From Chlamydiota bacterium (GTDB taxonomy: Bacteria > Chlamydiota > Chlamydiia > Chlamydiales > SM23-39): a DNA stretch of 21,864 nt. Location: contig DAIDIM010000188.1 in the NCBI GenBank assembly GCA_027459365.1, positions 1 through 21,864 on the forward strand, in the 5' to 3' direction. Made by a program: the position numbers and the translations under genes. Each line of letters opens with the position of its first letter. The stretch's first letter is position 1. The notes below the pieces were generated by a model, which saw only the letters and a list, made by a program, of their open reading frames with translations, did not search any database and was not told where the DNA came from. Positions 1 through 8,595 of this stretch are shown piece after piece.

Positions 1-5
1 TTTTT

Positions 6-40
6 GCTCGTCAATAGGGTCGTTGCAGCTATTGACTCGC
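6..40. repeat. Inverted repeat downstream of the first minus-strand gene
   Basis: An 8-bp perfect stem, GTCAATAG (10-17) with CTATTGAC (29-36), is extended by GC/GC pairing (6-7 with 39-40) and by the flanking T and A runs. The T run precedes the stem and the A run follows it when read on either strand, so this is not a classical intrinsic terminator with a trailing U-tract. It lies about 90 bp beyond the stop of the gene ending at 128. It may end that transcript by pairing alone, or be a small repeat. The rest of 1-127 shows no supportable gene. Confidence 0.5.
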
Positions 41-127
41 AAAAAAATAATAAAATCATCGAACGCCTCCCTCGGATCTGCCTACCAAAAAACGACATAA
101 GTCGAGATTTTAACATTAATTTCTTTT

Positions 128-1591
128 TTATCGATGCGACAATTCTTGGGCGACAAGTTGGCAGAGGATTTCATTGCACGAATACTCACTTGCGACCATT
201 TGGTTGAATTGTTTGAAACCAGCAAGTGTCTGTTCAGAGTGAAGCGAAATTGCAATTCTATTTGCAATATTTTCCCATGGTTGCCTTTCTTGAAAAGCAG
301 TCTCCTCGACCCATTCGCCAGTTTCATCAGGAATTTGATAGGCAAAAGCTTGTCCCATTGCACGAAAAAGGGAAAGTGCGCCTGGATTGTGGCTCAATTT
401 ATTTTCAGCAAGCGCGATCAGATCTTTAATAAAATAACGGGCATGAATTGCCCCATCATAAAAAAAGAGACGATTTGCTGATATGGCTTCAGAGAATGAT
501 TGGTCTCCGCGCACGGCGATAAATTCTTCTGACAATATCATTAGTTTACGAAAATCGTTGTCAGAGAGCGATCCACTCAAGAACCTCACCTTTTTCCCAG
601 ATCTTGCAAGCTCTCTTCTGTGGATTTTTCCATCATAATGGATTTCGATCTCTTGAATCCCGTAATTTTCGATCAAAAATAACCCTTTTTGCAGATTCAT
701 ATATTGAATCAGCCATCCAATATCGGGTGTGCAAATATCGATTGTCCTAGAATCATTTCGGTAAAATTGGAAAAGGGCATGCATATAGATCGCACCACCA
801 ATGGGGCTAACTAAATAGGCCAAATGAAGTCGATGAAAAGTTCTATATCTCTCAATATCAATGGTTTGTGGTGTTGTGGTGCTAAAAAGTGCATAGAGAA
901 GGGTTTTGTTTTCTAGTGTGCGGAAATCCCCCTTTTCTTTGCTTTCACGGATCAGAATCCCCAGTTCTAGAAAATGTAGTCCCATGCAATAATTCCCATT
1001 TACCGGCGAAAAAAAGTTGGTTTCGATAAATCCATACTGACCCACTTGCAACCATCTAGTTTTAGTCATTTTTTTCAACTCTTCCACATTTGGAACGTAC
1101 GTGGGACAAGACAAAACAAGATCTGCATTTTGCATTGCACTGATTGCAATTTTAGAAAATGATTCTGGTGGACATTCTTTGTCATATGGAACCAGAATCA
1201 TATTTGGCGCTGATAGGGAAAATCCTTTCGGGACACAAACAATCGATTGAACAATCGGGTACTGATTTGCTAAAATCTTCGCTATTTCCTTATGCGCAAT
1301 GAAATCTCCCCAGCCATCTGACAACATGAAGGTAAATAGACAAATTTTTGCATTTTTATTTGGCTTATACCGAGGCAAAAGTGTTTTTTCTAAAACAAGT
1401 TTTTTCACAACATCGAGTTGAGAAAATTCTTTTTTAACATAATTAATTGAAGGGTTTGACCTTTGATAGATTCTTGGCAGACCGCGATTGATTTTTAGAG
1501 AGGGAAAAGAATTTAGGAGAGATTGTTCGGGAGAGACATTTTTGCAAACATCTTGAAGGACCTCGCGTAGCGAGCGATTCATCTGATTCAT
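128..1591 (-). CDS. Hypothetical protein, possible GT-B-fold glycosyltransferase
   Basis: The protein is 487 aa from the ATG at 1591. The open frame extends to a TTG at 1627, but neither that codon nor the ATG at 1582 has a clear Shine-Dalgarno sequence, so the start is uncertain. It has no signal peptide or membrane segment and reads as a soluble cytoplasmic protein with alternating alpha/beta segments. Near the C terminus (about residues 360-372) the motif VRGDQSF, followed by a hydrophobic strand and FFYDG, resembles the nucleotide-sugar-binding 'RGEDS' region of GT-B enzymes such as EarP, where an FVRGEDSF-type loop precedes a strand. That similarity is my only functional clue and it is short. 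It could equally be a lineage-specific chlamydial protein of unknown role. It is monocistronic or second after the small membrane-protein gene 99 bp upstream. Confidence 0.75.
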   Translation of the reverse strand: MNQMNRSLREVLQDVCKNVSPEQSLLNSFPSLKINRGLPRIYQRSNPSINYVKKEFSQLDVVKKLVLEKTLLPRYKPNKNAKICLFTFMLSDGWGDFIAHKEIAKILANQYPIVQSIVCVPKGFSLSAPNMILVPYDKECPPESFSKIAISAMQNADLVLSCPTYVPNVEELKKMTKTRWLQVGQYGFIETNFFSPVNGNYCMGLHFLELGILIRESKEKGDFRTLENKTLLYALFSTTTPQTIDIERYRTFHRLHLAYLVSPIGGAIYMHALFQFYRNDSRTIDICTPDIGWLIQYMNLQKGLFLIENYGIQEIEIHYDGKIHRRELARSGKKVRFLSGSLSDNDFRKLMILSEEFIAVRGDQSFSEAISANRLFFYDGAIHARYFIKDLIALAENKLSHNPGALSLFRAMGQAFAYQIPDETGEWVEETAFQERQPWENIANRIAISLHSEQTLAGFKQFNQMVASEYSCNEILCQLVAQELSHR

Positions 1592-1690
1592 AACACACAC
1601 CGAGAGATACTTTCTCGATGTTTGCAAAAAATTTGGTATATTTCAATGAATTTCCAAAAAGGGGTCATTTCCAAACCCTAAGTGGTTTAT

Positions 1691-1975
1691 TCAATTATCA
1701 TCGTTTTTGCAGTTTATTATTTCGGCTTGAACATCAATTGCGGAGAATTGCGGATCAACTGCGTATTGAGTACCTGCAGAATCATCAGAAGTTTTTTGAT
1801 CGGAAGAAGAAATTGTAACCGGATCGTCGGCAAAAAAATATCTGACCCCTCCAACTACAAGAAAAGCTGCTGCAATGAAGGCCACTTTTTGTCTTGTTTC
1901 GGTATCGGATTGAGCAACTGTATTTACAACTATATGACAAAAAGAACTTACTGAGTTTCTAACATGATCGATCAT
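1691..1975 (-). CDS. Small single-TM hypothetical protein
   Basis: This is a 94-aa protein with no family I recognise. Residues about 31-49 form one membrane-spanning helix (VAFIAAAFLVVGGVRYFFA), preceded by a polar 30-residue segment and followed by an acidic, Ser/Asp-rich tail. The start is well supported: on the minus strand AGGAG sits nine bases before the ATG (complement of 1985-1989). The gene lies between the 175-bp palindrome upstream and the possible glycosyltransferase gene downstream on the same strand. Size and layout suggest a small membrane-tethered protein with a soluble C-terminal tail. Orientation in the membrane cannot be decided from the sequence. Confidence 0.7.
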   Translation of the reverse strand: MIDHVRNSVSSFCHIVVNTVAQSDTETRQKVAFIAAAFLVVGGVRYFFADDPVTISSSDQKTSDDSAGTQYAVDPQFSAIDVQAEIINCKNDDN

Positions 1976-2048
1976 ATGATTTATCTCCTGATGAAAATGA
2001 AGAAGAGAGTCTACGGAATAAAATATTTGCTAGCAATATGTTTATTTC

Positions 2049-2223
2049 ATGAGCCATTCCCGATGAGCCTCCTCGACGATATTCGGAAATCTTTTCGACG
2101 ATTTTACCGCCATTTTCTGCAAAGCCATATAACTTAGTAAGATATTAGCTTTGCGAAAATGGGGTAAACTCGTTCGAAAATATCCCAAATCTCCTCGAAG
2201 AATTCACATCGAGAATGGCTCAT
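2049..2223. repeat. 175-bp imperfect palindrome (MITE-like or large hairpin)
   Basis: Two arms of about 76 bases (2049-2125 and 2148-2223) are imperfect reverse complements around a 22-base AT-rich loop. The outer ends match best: ATGAGCCATTC at 2049-2059 against GAATGGCTCAT at 2213-2223. The inner ends also match, GCAAAGC against GCTTTGC. The middle of the arms is diverged but alignable with small gaps. It fills most of the gap between the stop of the ABC exporter gene (2246) and the start of the small membrane-protein gene (1975), both on the minus strand. It could act as an mRNA 3' hairpin after msbA, or be a non-autonomous mobile repeat. No ORF of note lies inside and no target-site duplication is clear. 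Confidence 0.8.
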
Positions 2224-2245
2224 TACAACGCTTTTTTATCTTTTT

Positions 2246-4042
2246 TTAATAGGCGGTTTGATGATAGGTTTCCCAAAGGATTTTGAAGGGGAGGCAATTT
2301 TCTAAGAGCTCTGGAAGGGTCCCCTCGGCAATCTTTTTGCCCCGATCGAGGAAAATGATCCGATCTGCATGCTCGATTGTGGAGAGGCGATGTGCAATGA
2401 CGATTTGTGTGATTTCGCCTTGTAGATCACGGATTGCTTGCTTGATTCTGTTTTCAGAGATCGCATCAAGAGAGGAGGTCGCTTCGTCCATAATGAGGAT
2501 CGGTGCTTTTTTGACTAATGCGCGAGCGATGGCAAGGCGTTGTTGTTGGCCGCCAGAGAGGCTTTTCCCCATTTCGGCAAGCACCGTGTCATATTGTTTG
2601 GGGAGATCGGCGATGAATTCATGAGCATAGGCTTTTTTTGCAGCCTCTTCGACTTCAGTAGGAAGAAAATGTCTGCCAAAGGTGATATTTTCTGCGACAG
2701 TATCGTAGAAGAGAAAGGGCTTTTGGGGAACGTAGGCAATTTGGTCACGCAGTGACTTTTGTGTGAGCGCTTTGATCGGAATTCCATCGATCCGAATTTC
2801 CCCCTTTTGTACTTCATAGAGTCGAGGAAGAAGTTGGACAAGGGTTGATTTACCCGCACCTGTTGCACCGACGATTGCAAGAACTTCCCCTTTTTTGAGA
2901 GAGAAGCTGACATCTTTTAAGACCCATTCATTTTGATATTTGAACCAAACATGATCAAATTCGATGAGATTTTTAAAGGAGACAAGATCAATGGCCCCTT
3001 CTTGATCAAAAATTTGTGGTTTGATCTGGAGTACTTCAAACATCCGTTCCGCTGCAACAATCCCTTTTTGAATATTTGCGGTCTCTTCTGCAAATTTTTT
3101 CACCGGTTCATAAAAGAGATGGAGTAGACCGCAAAACATAAGTAGCTGACCTACAGTCATATGAAGAGTATGAAGACCAAAGAGAACAACGATGGCAAGG
3201 CACGATGTGGCGATCATGTGAAGAAGGGGACGTGTGAGGAGTCCATATTTTGCACTTCTACTTTCTAATGCTGCCATCTGATCATTTTGTTCTTTGTATT
3301 TTCGCAATGAAAATGTCTCCATAGCAAAAATTTTGACAGTTTGAATTCCTCCAATAAAATCGAGAAGAACAGATGTAAATGTCTCTTGGTTTCGTTGAAT
3401 TTGTCGCGATATTCTTTTGACCCGCCGGGTGATAAAAATCACAGGGAGAATGATCAGTGGAAGTCCAAAGAAGATGACTAACGATAGTTGCCAGGATAAA
3501 TAAAAGCAGGCAAGGAGGGTCGAAATGATTGTGAAAGGTGTTTGAAAATAATTAGTCAGGCACGAATTGAGTGAGGAGGCGATTTGTCCTGCGTCACCAA
3601 CTGCGCGCGATGAGAGGCTTCCCAAGTTTTGTTCTTGATAAAAACTTAAAGGGAGAGATTGGATGTGTTCGAAATATTGCTGACGTAAATCACGGGTAAT
3701 GCGAATAGAGAGAAGCTGTGTTACATAGCGCGAACAAAAGAGGGTAATGGCTTTAAAAATGGCAACTGCAATTAAGAAGTAGATGATAAAGATGAAATTC
3801 TTTTCTAGATCGATTTGAAATCCAATGGCTTTGCGCAAGATGTAGCGAACTGGATTTTTGTTTTGTGGCTCTTGATACGTCATCTCTTTTGAGATGAATT
3901 GAGATCCAGAGTTTGCCATTAAGCCAATGGAAAACATTTCACATTGGTTTGCGATAGTTAAGAAAAGCAAAGAGACAATCGTGAGGATTGCTAAGCTGAA
4001 ATGGCGACTATTGCGGAGTGCTGCAAGGAGTAAGAGTCTCAT
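2246..4042 (-). CDS. msbA: ABC exporter, MsbA-like lipid flippase (TMD-NBD fusion)
   Basis: A 598-aa half-transporter, the normal length for MsbA-type exporters. The N-terminal 330 residues hold about six hydrophobic helices (type-1 ABC exporter fold). The C-terminal ATPase domain has Walker A GATGAGKS (about 392), Q-loop YVPQKP, signature LSGGQQQR (about 495), Walker B ILIMDEATSSLD (about 515) and H-loop IAHRLSTI. All catalytic residues are present. As a homodimer it would flip lipid A or another lipid across the inner membrane. That substrate is inferred from family and from the position after accA, a neighbour pair I recall from C. trachomatis (CT265-CT264). The start at 4042 overlaps the end of accA by 35 bp, and AGAGG abuts the ATG, suggesting translational coupling. 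A multidrug exporter of the same family cannot be excluded. Confidence 0.9.
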   Translation of the reverse strand: MRLLLLAALRNSRHFSLAILTIVSLLFLTIANQCEMFSIGLMANSGSQFISKEMTYQEPQNKNPVRYILRKAIGFQIDLEKNFIFIIYFLIAVAIFKAITLFCSRYVTQLLSIRITRDLRQQYFEHIQSLPLSFYQEQNLGSLSSRAVGDAGQIASSLNSCLTNYFQTPFTIISTLLACFYLSWQLSLVIFFGLPLIILPVIFITRRVKRISRQIQRNQETFTSVLLDFIGGIQTVKIFAMETFSLRKYKEQNDQMAALESRSAKYGLLTRPLLHMIATSCLAIVVLFGLHTLHMTVGQLLMFCGLLHLFYEPVKKFAEETANIQKGIVAAERMFEVLQIKPQIFDQEGAIDLVSFKNLIEFDHVWFKYQNEWVLKDVSFSLKKGEVLAIVGATGAGKSTLVQLLPRLYEVQKGEIRIDGIPIKALTQKSLRDQIAYVPQKPFLFYDTVAENITFGRHFLPTEVEEAAKKAYAHEFIADLPKQYDTVLAEMGKSLSGGQQQRLAIARALVKKAPILIMDEATSSLDAISENRIKQAIRDLQGEITQIVIAHRLSTIEHADRIIFLDRGKKIAEGTLPELLENCLPFKILWETYHQTAY

Positions 4043-4979
4043 CCTCTACAAATTTGCCTATTTTCCGAAATTTTTGGTAGCGATTTTCTAAAAGTGATTC
4101 GATTTCGACCAATTTTAGATGGTTCCATTGCTCTAAGATATAGGCTTTCACATTTTGGTAGGCCACTTTTGGATTGAGATGTGCGCCGCCAAGTGGTTCT
4201 GGAATGATTGTATCAATGATGTTGAGATCGAGAAGATTCTCTGCCTGCATTTTTAAAGTAGCAGCGGCAGTAGCATTTTTGCTGGCATCTTTCCAGAGAA
4301 TCGATGAGCAGCCTTCTGGTGAAATTACAGAATAGTAGGAGTGTTCAAGCATTCCGATACAATCGCCTACTCCAATTCCAAGCGCACCTCCAGAGCATCC
4401 TTCTCCAATGACGATGACAATGATTGGCGTTGGGAGTTGTGCCATTTCTAGGAGATTTTGTGCAATTGCCCATCCTTGGCCCCTCTCTTCTGCAGCAAGG
4501 CCTGGATAGGCTCCCGGTGTGTCGAGAAGGCAAACCACGGGTAAATCAAATTTTGCTGCAAGTCGCATACAGCGCATTGCTTTTCTATACCCTTCTGGGT
4601 GAGGCATCCCGAAATTGCGATAGAGTCTACTTTCTGTCGTATTCCCTTTTTCTTGGGCGATGATCATGAATTTTTCGCCATTGATCTTCCCAAGGCCTGC
4701 AATGATTGCATGATCGTCTTGAAAGGTGCGATCGCCAAAAATTTCAACAAAATCCTCTACACAGTTTTGAATATAGTCGATCGAGTGGGGTCTTTGTGGG
4801 TGACGACAAATGGCAACGCGGTCCCAAGGCTTTAGATTCGAATAAACAGCTTTTTTTAAAGAGACAAGCTTATCTTCCATCTCGTTCATTTCATCTGTTG
4901 AAAAGACATTTTGGCTTTTGAGTTTAGTCAATGTCTGTTCCACTTCAAAAATTTGTTTTTCGTGACTTAAAGCTGTCAT
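4008..4979 (-). CDS. accA: Acetyl-CoA carboxylase carboxyltransferase subunit alpha
   Basis: A 323-aa protein, close to the usual ~320 aa of AccA. The crotonase-fold carboxyltransferase signatures are visible: a helical N terminus, then RPHSIDYI, FGDRTFQDD, GAYPGLAAEERGQ and the oxyanion-type loop GEGCSGGALGIG. With AccD it transfers the carboxyl group from carboxybiotin to acetyl-CoA, giving malonyl-CoA for fatty-acid synthesis in the cytoplasm. accD, accB and accC are not in this window, so the subunits are dispersed as in many bacteria. The start is firm: GAGGAG lies five bases upstream of the ATG. The ATG follows the stop of the L,D-transpeptidase gene by one base, and the 3' end overlaps the ABC exporter gene by 35 bp, so the three are co-transcribed. 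Confidence 0.97.
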   Translation of the reverse strand: MTALSHEKQIFEVEQTLTKLKSQNVFSTDEMNEMEDKLVSLKKAVYSNLKPWDRVAICRHPQRPHSIDYIQNCVEDFVEIFGDRTFQDDHAIIAGLGKINGEKFMIIAQEKGNTTESRLYRNFGMPHPEGYRKAMRCMRLAAKFDLPVVCLLDTPGAYPGLAAEERGQGWAIAQNLLEMAQLPTPIIVIVIGEGCSGGALGIGVGDCIGMLEHSYYSVISPEGCSSILWKDASKNATAAATLKMQAENLLDLNIIDTIIPEPLGGAHLNPKVAYQNVKAYILEQWNHLKLVEIESLLENRYQKFRKIGKFVEDETLTPCSTPQ

Positions 4980-4980
4980 G

Positions 4981-5925
4981 TTAACTCCTCTCTATTCCTG
5001 GAAGTTTTGCATCTTCAAAAGAACGGACCAGTTCTACAGTCGTTGGCTTTGTGATGATAATTGCAAATAACTCTTCCATATCTTCTTGGGCCAGGCGAAC
5101 ACACCCATCGCTATCATATTTTCCAATCTTAGCTCGATCTTCAACAAGTGTTCCTGTTTGGTCCGGAATCCAAGGGGCTCCATGTAATCCAAACCCCGAT
5201 GCCGGCTCCGAACATCCATCGAGCTCTTTTTCAAATGGGATCCATCTTGTCCCAAAGATGCGGATCATCTCTGTTTTTTTATCTTGGAAAAAGCCAATCG
5301 TTCCCGGTTTATAAATGGCGATTCGATTTCCCAGTTCATACTTCCCAATGGGTGTCAAAAATCCAGACTTTTTCTGAGGATCCACTCTTCCCAGACCAAT
5401 TTTATAGACCTTTAAAAGGGTCCGCTCATTTGTCGCGAGATCAATGTAATAAAAGCGCATTTTGGCTTTAGACAAATCAATTAAAAGATGAAATTGGATC
5501 TTTGCATCTTTTTTGAAGATATTGAATTTGTCTCCAGGTCCCACTTTTTGGGTAAAATAATCACTTTTTTTATTCAAACTGCGGGCAATGAAGTGGCGCG
5601 ATGTTTCATAATGTGTTGCGTAATCTGAAATCCATGCAGGTCTCCCTTTTAGCCAAGGGACTCTGCTTGTATAGCAAATCGTTTCAACAATGGGTAATTT
5701 CGTTGCATCGAGAGTAAAGAGTTGTTGGATTCGGTCAACTTCGGGTGTTTCCGCTGGAACAAATGTCGTTTCAACAACTGCAGGTTCAGCCTTTGGTGCG
5801 ATTTCTACTTCTTGTATTGTGGATGCAATTTCTGATTCTGGGGAGTTTTCTTTTTTCCGATACCCCATGTAGCCGATGGTAGCAAAAAGCAGGCCTACAC
5901 CTAGAATAAAATATTTTACTCTCAT
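4981..5925 (-). CDS. L,D-transpeptidase (YkuD family), membrane-anchored
   Basis: A 314-aa protein with an N-terminal hydrophobic anchor (residues about 5-21) and an acidic, Pro/Glu-rich linker to about residue 65. A central region of about residues 75-135 may carry the substrate-positioning role. The YkuD catalytic domain is C-terminal: FGLHGAPW (His248) and YDSDGCVRL (Cys275) match the HG...S-x-G-C-x-R active-site pattern. Such enzymes form 3-3 cross-links in peptidoglycan or attach proteins to it in the periplasm. No LysM motif is evident, although the segment VGPGDKFNIFKK resembles part of one. The ATG at 5925 lacks a clear Shine-Dalgarno sequence, but it is the only start that keeps the membrane anchor. 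It lies 32 bp after the clpB stop and one base before accA, in one operon. Confidence 0.9.
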   Translation of the reverse strand: MRVKYFILGVGLLFATIGYMGYRKKENSPESEIASTIQEVEIAPKAEPAVVETTFVPAETPEVDRIQQLFTLDATKLPIVETICYTSRVPWLKGRPAWISDYATHYETSRHFIARSLNKKSDYFTQKVGPGDKFNIFKKDAKIQFHLLIDLSKAKMRFYYIDLATNERTLLKVYKIGLGRVDPQKKSGFLTPIGKYELGNRIAIYKPGTIGFFQDKKTEMIRIFGTRWIPFEKELDGCSEPASGFGLHGAPWIPDQTGTLVEDRAKIGKYDSDGCVRLAQEDMEELFAIIITKPTTVELVRSFEDAKLPGIERS

Positions 5926-5957
5926 GCGTCACATTATTCCATAAAAAAGACTATTTT

Positions 5958-8534
5958 TCAAGTTATCGTAATTTCGCCTTTTTTGGTTTCAATTTTAACA
6001 TTTTCGTTCGGTTGAATTTTCCCCTCAAGTAGGGCAGTTGCAAGGGGATTTACAATTAAGTTTTGAATGGTGCGCTTCAGTGGTCTTGCTCCGAAAAGTG
6101 GATCATACCCAAGCTCGGCTAAACGTGTCAAAACTCCATTTGTTACATCGAGGTGTATATGTTTTTCTAATAAGCGATCTGCAACTCTATCTATTTGAAT
6201 CTTAACGATTTGCTCCATATCTTTTTCTTGAAGGGGGAGGAAGGGGAGGATTTCATCGAGCCGGTTTAGAAATTCTGGTTTAAAGTGGCTGCGTAAAATA
6301 GGTTCGATCACTTTCAAAATTGATTCTTTATTCATGTTTGGGTGCTTTTTAAGCGACTCAATCAATTCTTGAGATCCAAGATTGGATGTCATTATAAAGA
6401 GTGCATTTTTACAATTGATTGTACGGCCCTGGCTATCGGTGATCCGCCCTTCGTCAAAGATTTGTAATAATATATTGAATACATCTGGATGTGCTTTTTC
6501 AATTTCATCAAGTAAAACAACTGAATAGGGACGACGACGAATGGCCTCCGTTAATTGACCTCCCTCTTCAAAGCCAACATAGCCAGGCGGTGAGCCAATC
6601 ATGCGGGAAACGCTATGTTTCTCCATATATTCAGACATATCGAGTCGAATCAGCGACTCCTCTTGATTGAACAGTTGTACGGCGAGTGCTTTTGCAAGCT
6701 CTGTTTTTCCAACACCTGTGGGTCCTACGAATAAAAAGACGCCGAGCGGACGATCCGGATCATTGAGCCCTGCACGAGATCTCCGAATTGCATCGCTGAT
6801 TGCTTGGATTGCAAACTCTTGGCTTACGACCCGCTTTTCGAGAATTTTTTCAAGATGAATGTATTTCTCTTTTTCACTTTGCAGCATCTTTTGAACAGGT
6901 ATTCCGGTCCATTTAGCAACAATGTGGGCGATGAGCTGTTCATCCACCTCTTCTTTCAGCAGTCTATGTTCTTGACTGCCCAATTTTTTTTCAGCTTGAT
7001 CGATTTCTTCCTTTAGCTTGGGCAAGATCCCATAACGAATTTCAGCCACTTTGTTATAGTCACCGGCGCGCTCAGACTCCTCTTCTTGAAAACGGATATT
7101 TTCAAGTTTGTTTTTTTTCTCTTTGACAACAGCGATAAGATCTTTTTCTTGATTCCATCTGTTTCGAAGTGTTCCAAGGGTCTCCTTGAGGTTGCTGATC
7201 TCAGCGCTAATTGTTTTTAACTGCTCTTTTGCTGCAGGAGTATCTTCACGTTTCAAACCTTCCTGTTTTACAATCAGGCTTGCCAATTCCCTCTCTTTAA
7301 GTTCGATGGGAAGGGGCATACTTCCAATTTGCATCCGAATCATACTCGCGGCTTCATCGATCAGGTCGATTGCTTTATCGGGTAACCTTCGGTCGGGAAT
7401 GTAACGATTGGAGAGCGTCACAGCGGCAGAAAGAGCATCTTCCGTAATGCGCACCCCGTGAAAATTTTCATAGCGCTCTCTTAAACCACGAAGGATCGCA
7501 AGTGCATCAACGACTGTTGGCTCAGGAACCAGAATTGTTTGAAAGCGCCTTTCAAGAGCCGGATCTTTTTCGATGTGTTTTTTGTATTCATTGAGCGTTG
7601 TTGCGCCAATGCAATGGAGAACGCCTCGGGCAAGAGCTGGTTTTAAAAGATTTGCAGCATCCATTGCCCCATCTGTTGCTCCGGCCCCCACTAAAGTATG
7701 CACTTCATCGATAAAAAGGAGAATCTGACCTTCTGCACCTTCAATCTCTTTTAAAATGCTTTTGAGTCTCTCTTCGAATTCTCCTCGGTATTTGGTTCCG
7801 GCAATAAGACTTCCCATATCCAAGGATACAAGCTGCTTATTTTTTAAAGAATCGGGGACATCGCCTTGGACAATGCGCAGAGCTAGACCTTCCGCAATGG
7901 CTGTCTTCCCAACGCCTGGCTCTCCAATCAAAAGTGGATTGTTTTTTGTCCTTCGGCTTAAGACTTGCATCGTACGTCTAATTTCTTCATCTCGACCGAT
8001 CACCGGATCCAGTTTTCCATTTTTTGCCAAATCGGTGAGATTCTTACAATATTTTTGAAGCGCATTGAGATTGGCTTCTGCATTTGGCGAATCCATATGA
8101 CTTCCTTTTCTATTTTCCCGTATTTTTTCTTCTGCAGCTTTTGCTGTGATGTTTTTTTTCCAACTTGCAAAGGGCTCATCCGCCCCTTTCCAAAAAGCAA
8201 GAATGAGGTGATCTGTTGCGATATAACTGTCTTTCCAAACGCGCGCAATATTTTCTGCTTCTTTTAAACGGTGCTGCAGCCCAATCGAAATATTTGGTTT
8301 TTGTCCCTCGCTTGTGTACTGAGGAACGTTTTTTAGCGCAATTTCAAGTTTTTGCAATAAAGAATCGATTGGCAAATTGAGATTTTGCGCAAATGAGACA
8401 AAATATCCATTAGGATCCGTTGCAAGCGCATAGAGCAGATGATTTTCAGTCACCTCAGTTGCTTTCCGCTCTTCGGCTATTTGCAATGCATTTTGAATTG
8501 CCTGCAAAGTTGAGTCTGTAAATTGTGGTGCCAT
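5958..8534 (-). CDS. clpB: ATP-dependent protein disaggregase ClpB
   Basis: I prefer the ATG at 8534 (858 aa; E. coli ClpB is 857) over the in-frame GTG at 8573, because family members begin with an M-x-x-x-FTD-like sequence and the extra 13 codons lie in a palindrome. Order: two Clp_N repeats (1-143); NBD1 with Walker A GEPGVGKT (204-211), Walker B FIDEVH (274-279) and arginine finger ALERRF; the middle coiled-coil (about 400-525, rich in Lys/Glu); NBD2 with GPTGVGKT, VVLLDEIEKAH and sensor FIMTSNLG; then the C-terminal domain. All catalytic residues are present. With DnaK/DnaJ/GrpE it extracts proteins from aggregates. It heads the minus-strand cluster clpB-ldt-accA-msbA. A divergent gene starts 73 bp away. 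No CIRCE operator is seen. Confidence 0.98.
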   Translation of the reverse strand: MAPQFTDSTLQAIQNALQIAEERKATEVTENHLLYALATDPNGYFVSFAQNLNLPIDSLLQKLEIALKNVPQYTSEGQKPNISIGLQHRLKEAENIARVWKDSYIATDHLILAFWKGADEPFASWKKNITAKAAEEKIRENRKGSHMDSPNAEANLNALQKYCKNLTDLAKNGKLDPVIGRDEEIRRTMQVLSRRTKNNPLLIGEPGVGKTAIAEGLALRIVQGDVPDSLKNKQLVSLDMGSLIAGTKYRGEFEERLKSILKEIEGAEGQILLFIDEVHTLVGAGATDGAMDAANLLKPALARGVLHCIGATTLNEYKKHIEKDPALERRFQTILVPEPTVVDALAILRGLRERYENFHGVRITEDALSAAVTLSNRYIPDRRLPDKAIDLIDEAASMIRMQIGSMPLPIELKERELASLIVKQEGLKREDTPAAKEQLKTISAEISNLKETLGTLRNRWNQEKDLIAVVKEKKNKLENIRFQEEESERAGDYNKVAEIRYGILPKLKEEIDQAEKKLGSQEHRLLKEEVDEQLIAHIVAKWTGIPVQKMLQSEKEKYIHLEKILEKRVVSQEFAIQAISDAIRRSRAGLNDPDRPLGVFLFVGPTGVGKTELAKALAVQLFNQEESLIRLDMSEYMEKHSVSRMIGSPPGYVGFEEGGQLTEAIRRRPYSVVLLDEIEKAHPDVFNILLQIFDEGRITDSQGRTINCKNALFIMTSNLGSQELIESLKKHPNMNKESILKVIEPILRSHFKPEFLNRLDEILPFLPLQEKDMEQIVKIQIDRVADRLLEKHIHLDVTNGVLTRLAELGYDPLFGARPLKRTIQNLIVNPLATALLEGKIQPNENVKIETKKGEITIT

Positions 8535-8550
8535 AAATTTCCATCCGCTA

Positions 8551-8594
8551 TACTCCGACTGGTCCAAATGCACATTTTTGGACCAGTCGGAGTA
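8551..8594. promoter_or_regulatory. 18-bp perfect inverted repeat in the clpB divergent promoter
   Basis: TACTCCGACTGGTCCAAA (8551-8568) is repeated exactly in reverse complement at 8577-8594, with an 8-base spacer. It occupies most of the 73 bp between the clpB ATG (8534) and the opposite-strand ATG at 8608. It is far longer than a typical 5-9 bp half-site and is not CIRCE. As DNA it could be an operator. As RNA it would make a very stable hairpin in the clpB leader, ending about 16 bases before the start codon. A TATACT hexamer borders it on each side (plus strand 8549-8554, minus strand 8596-8601), giving a nearly symmetric divergent layout. Confidence 0.75.
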
Positions 8595-8595
8595 G

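Noticed and set aside
1673..1688. Terminator after the small membrane-protein gene (AAACC/GGTTT stem)
   Set aside because: The stem is only five pairs, and the T-run lies over ten bases away.
1618..1954. Plus-strand ORFs opposite the small membrane-protein gene
   Set aside because: They have no ribosome-binding site, and the minus-strand frame has a strong one and a clear membrane helix.
8535..8573. GTG start giving a longer ClpB
   Set aside because: The extra residues fall in the palindrome and have no counterpart in ClpB proteins; the ATG at 8534 gives the standard length.
8534..8594. CIRCE (HrcA) operator upstream of clpB
   Set aside because: The inverted repeat present is TACTCCGACTGGTCCAAA, not TTAGCACTC-N9-GAGTGCTAA.
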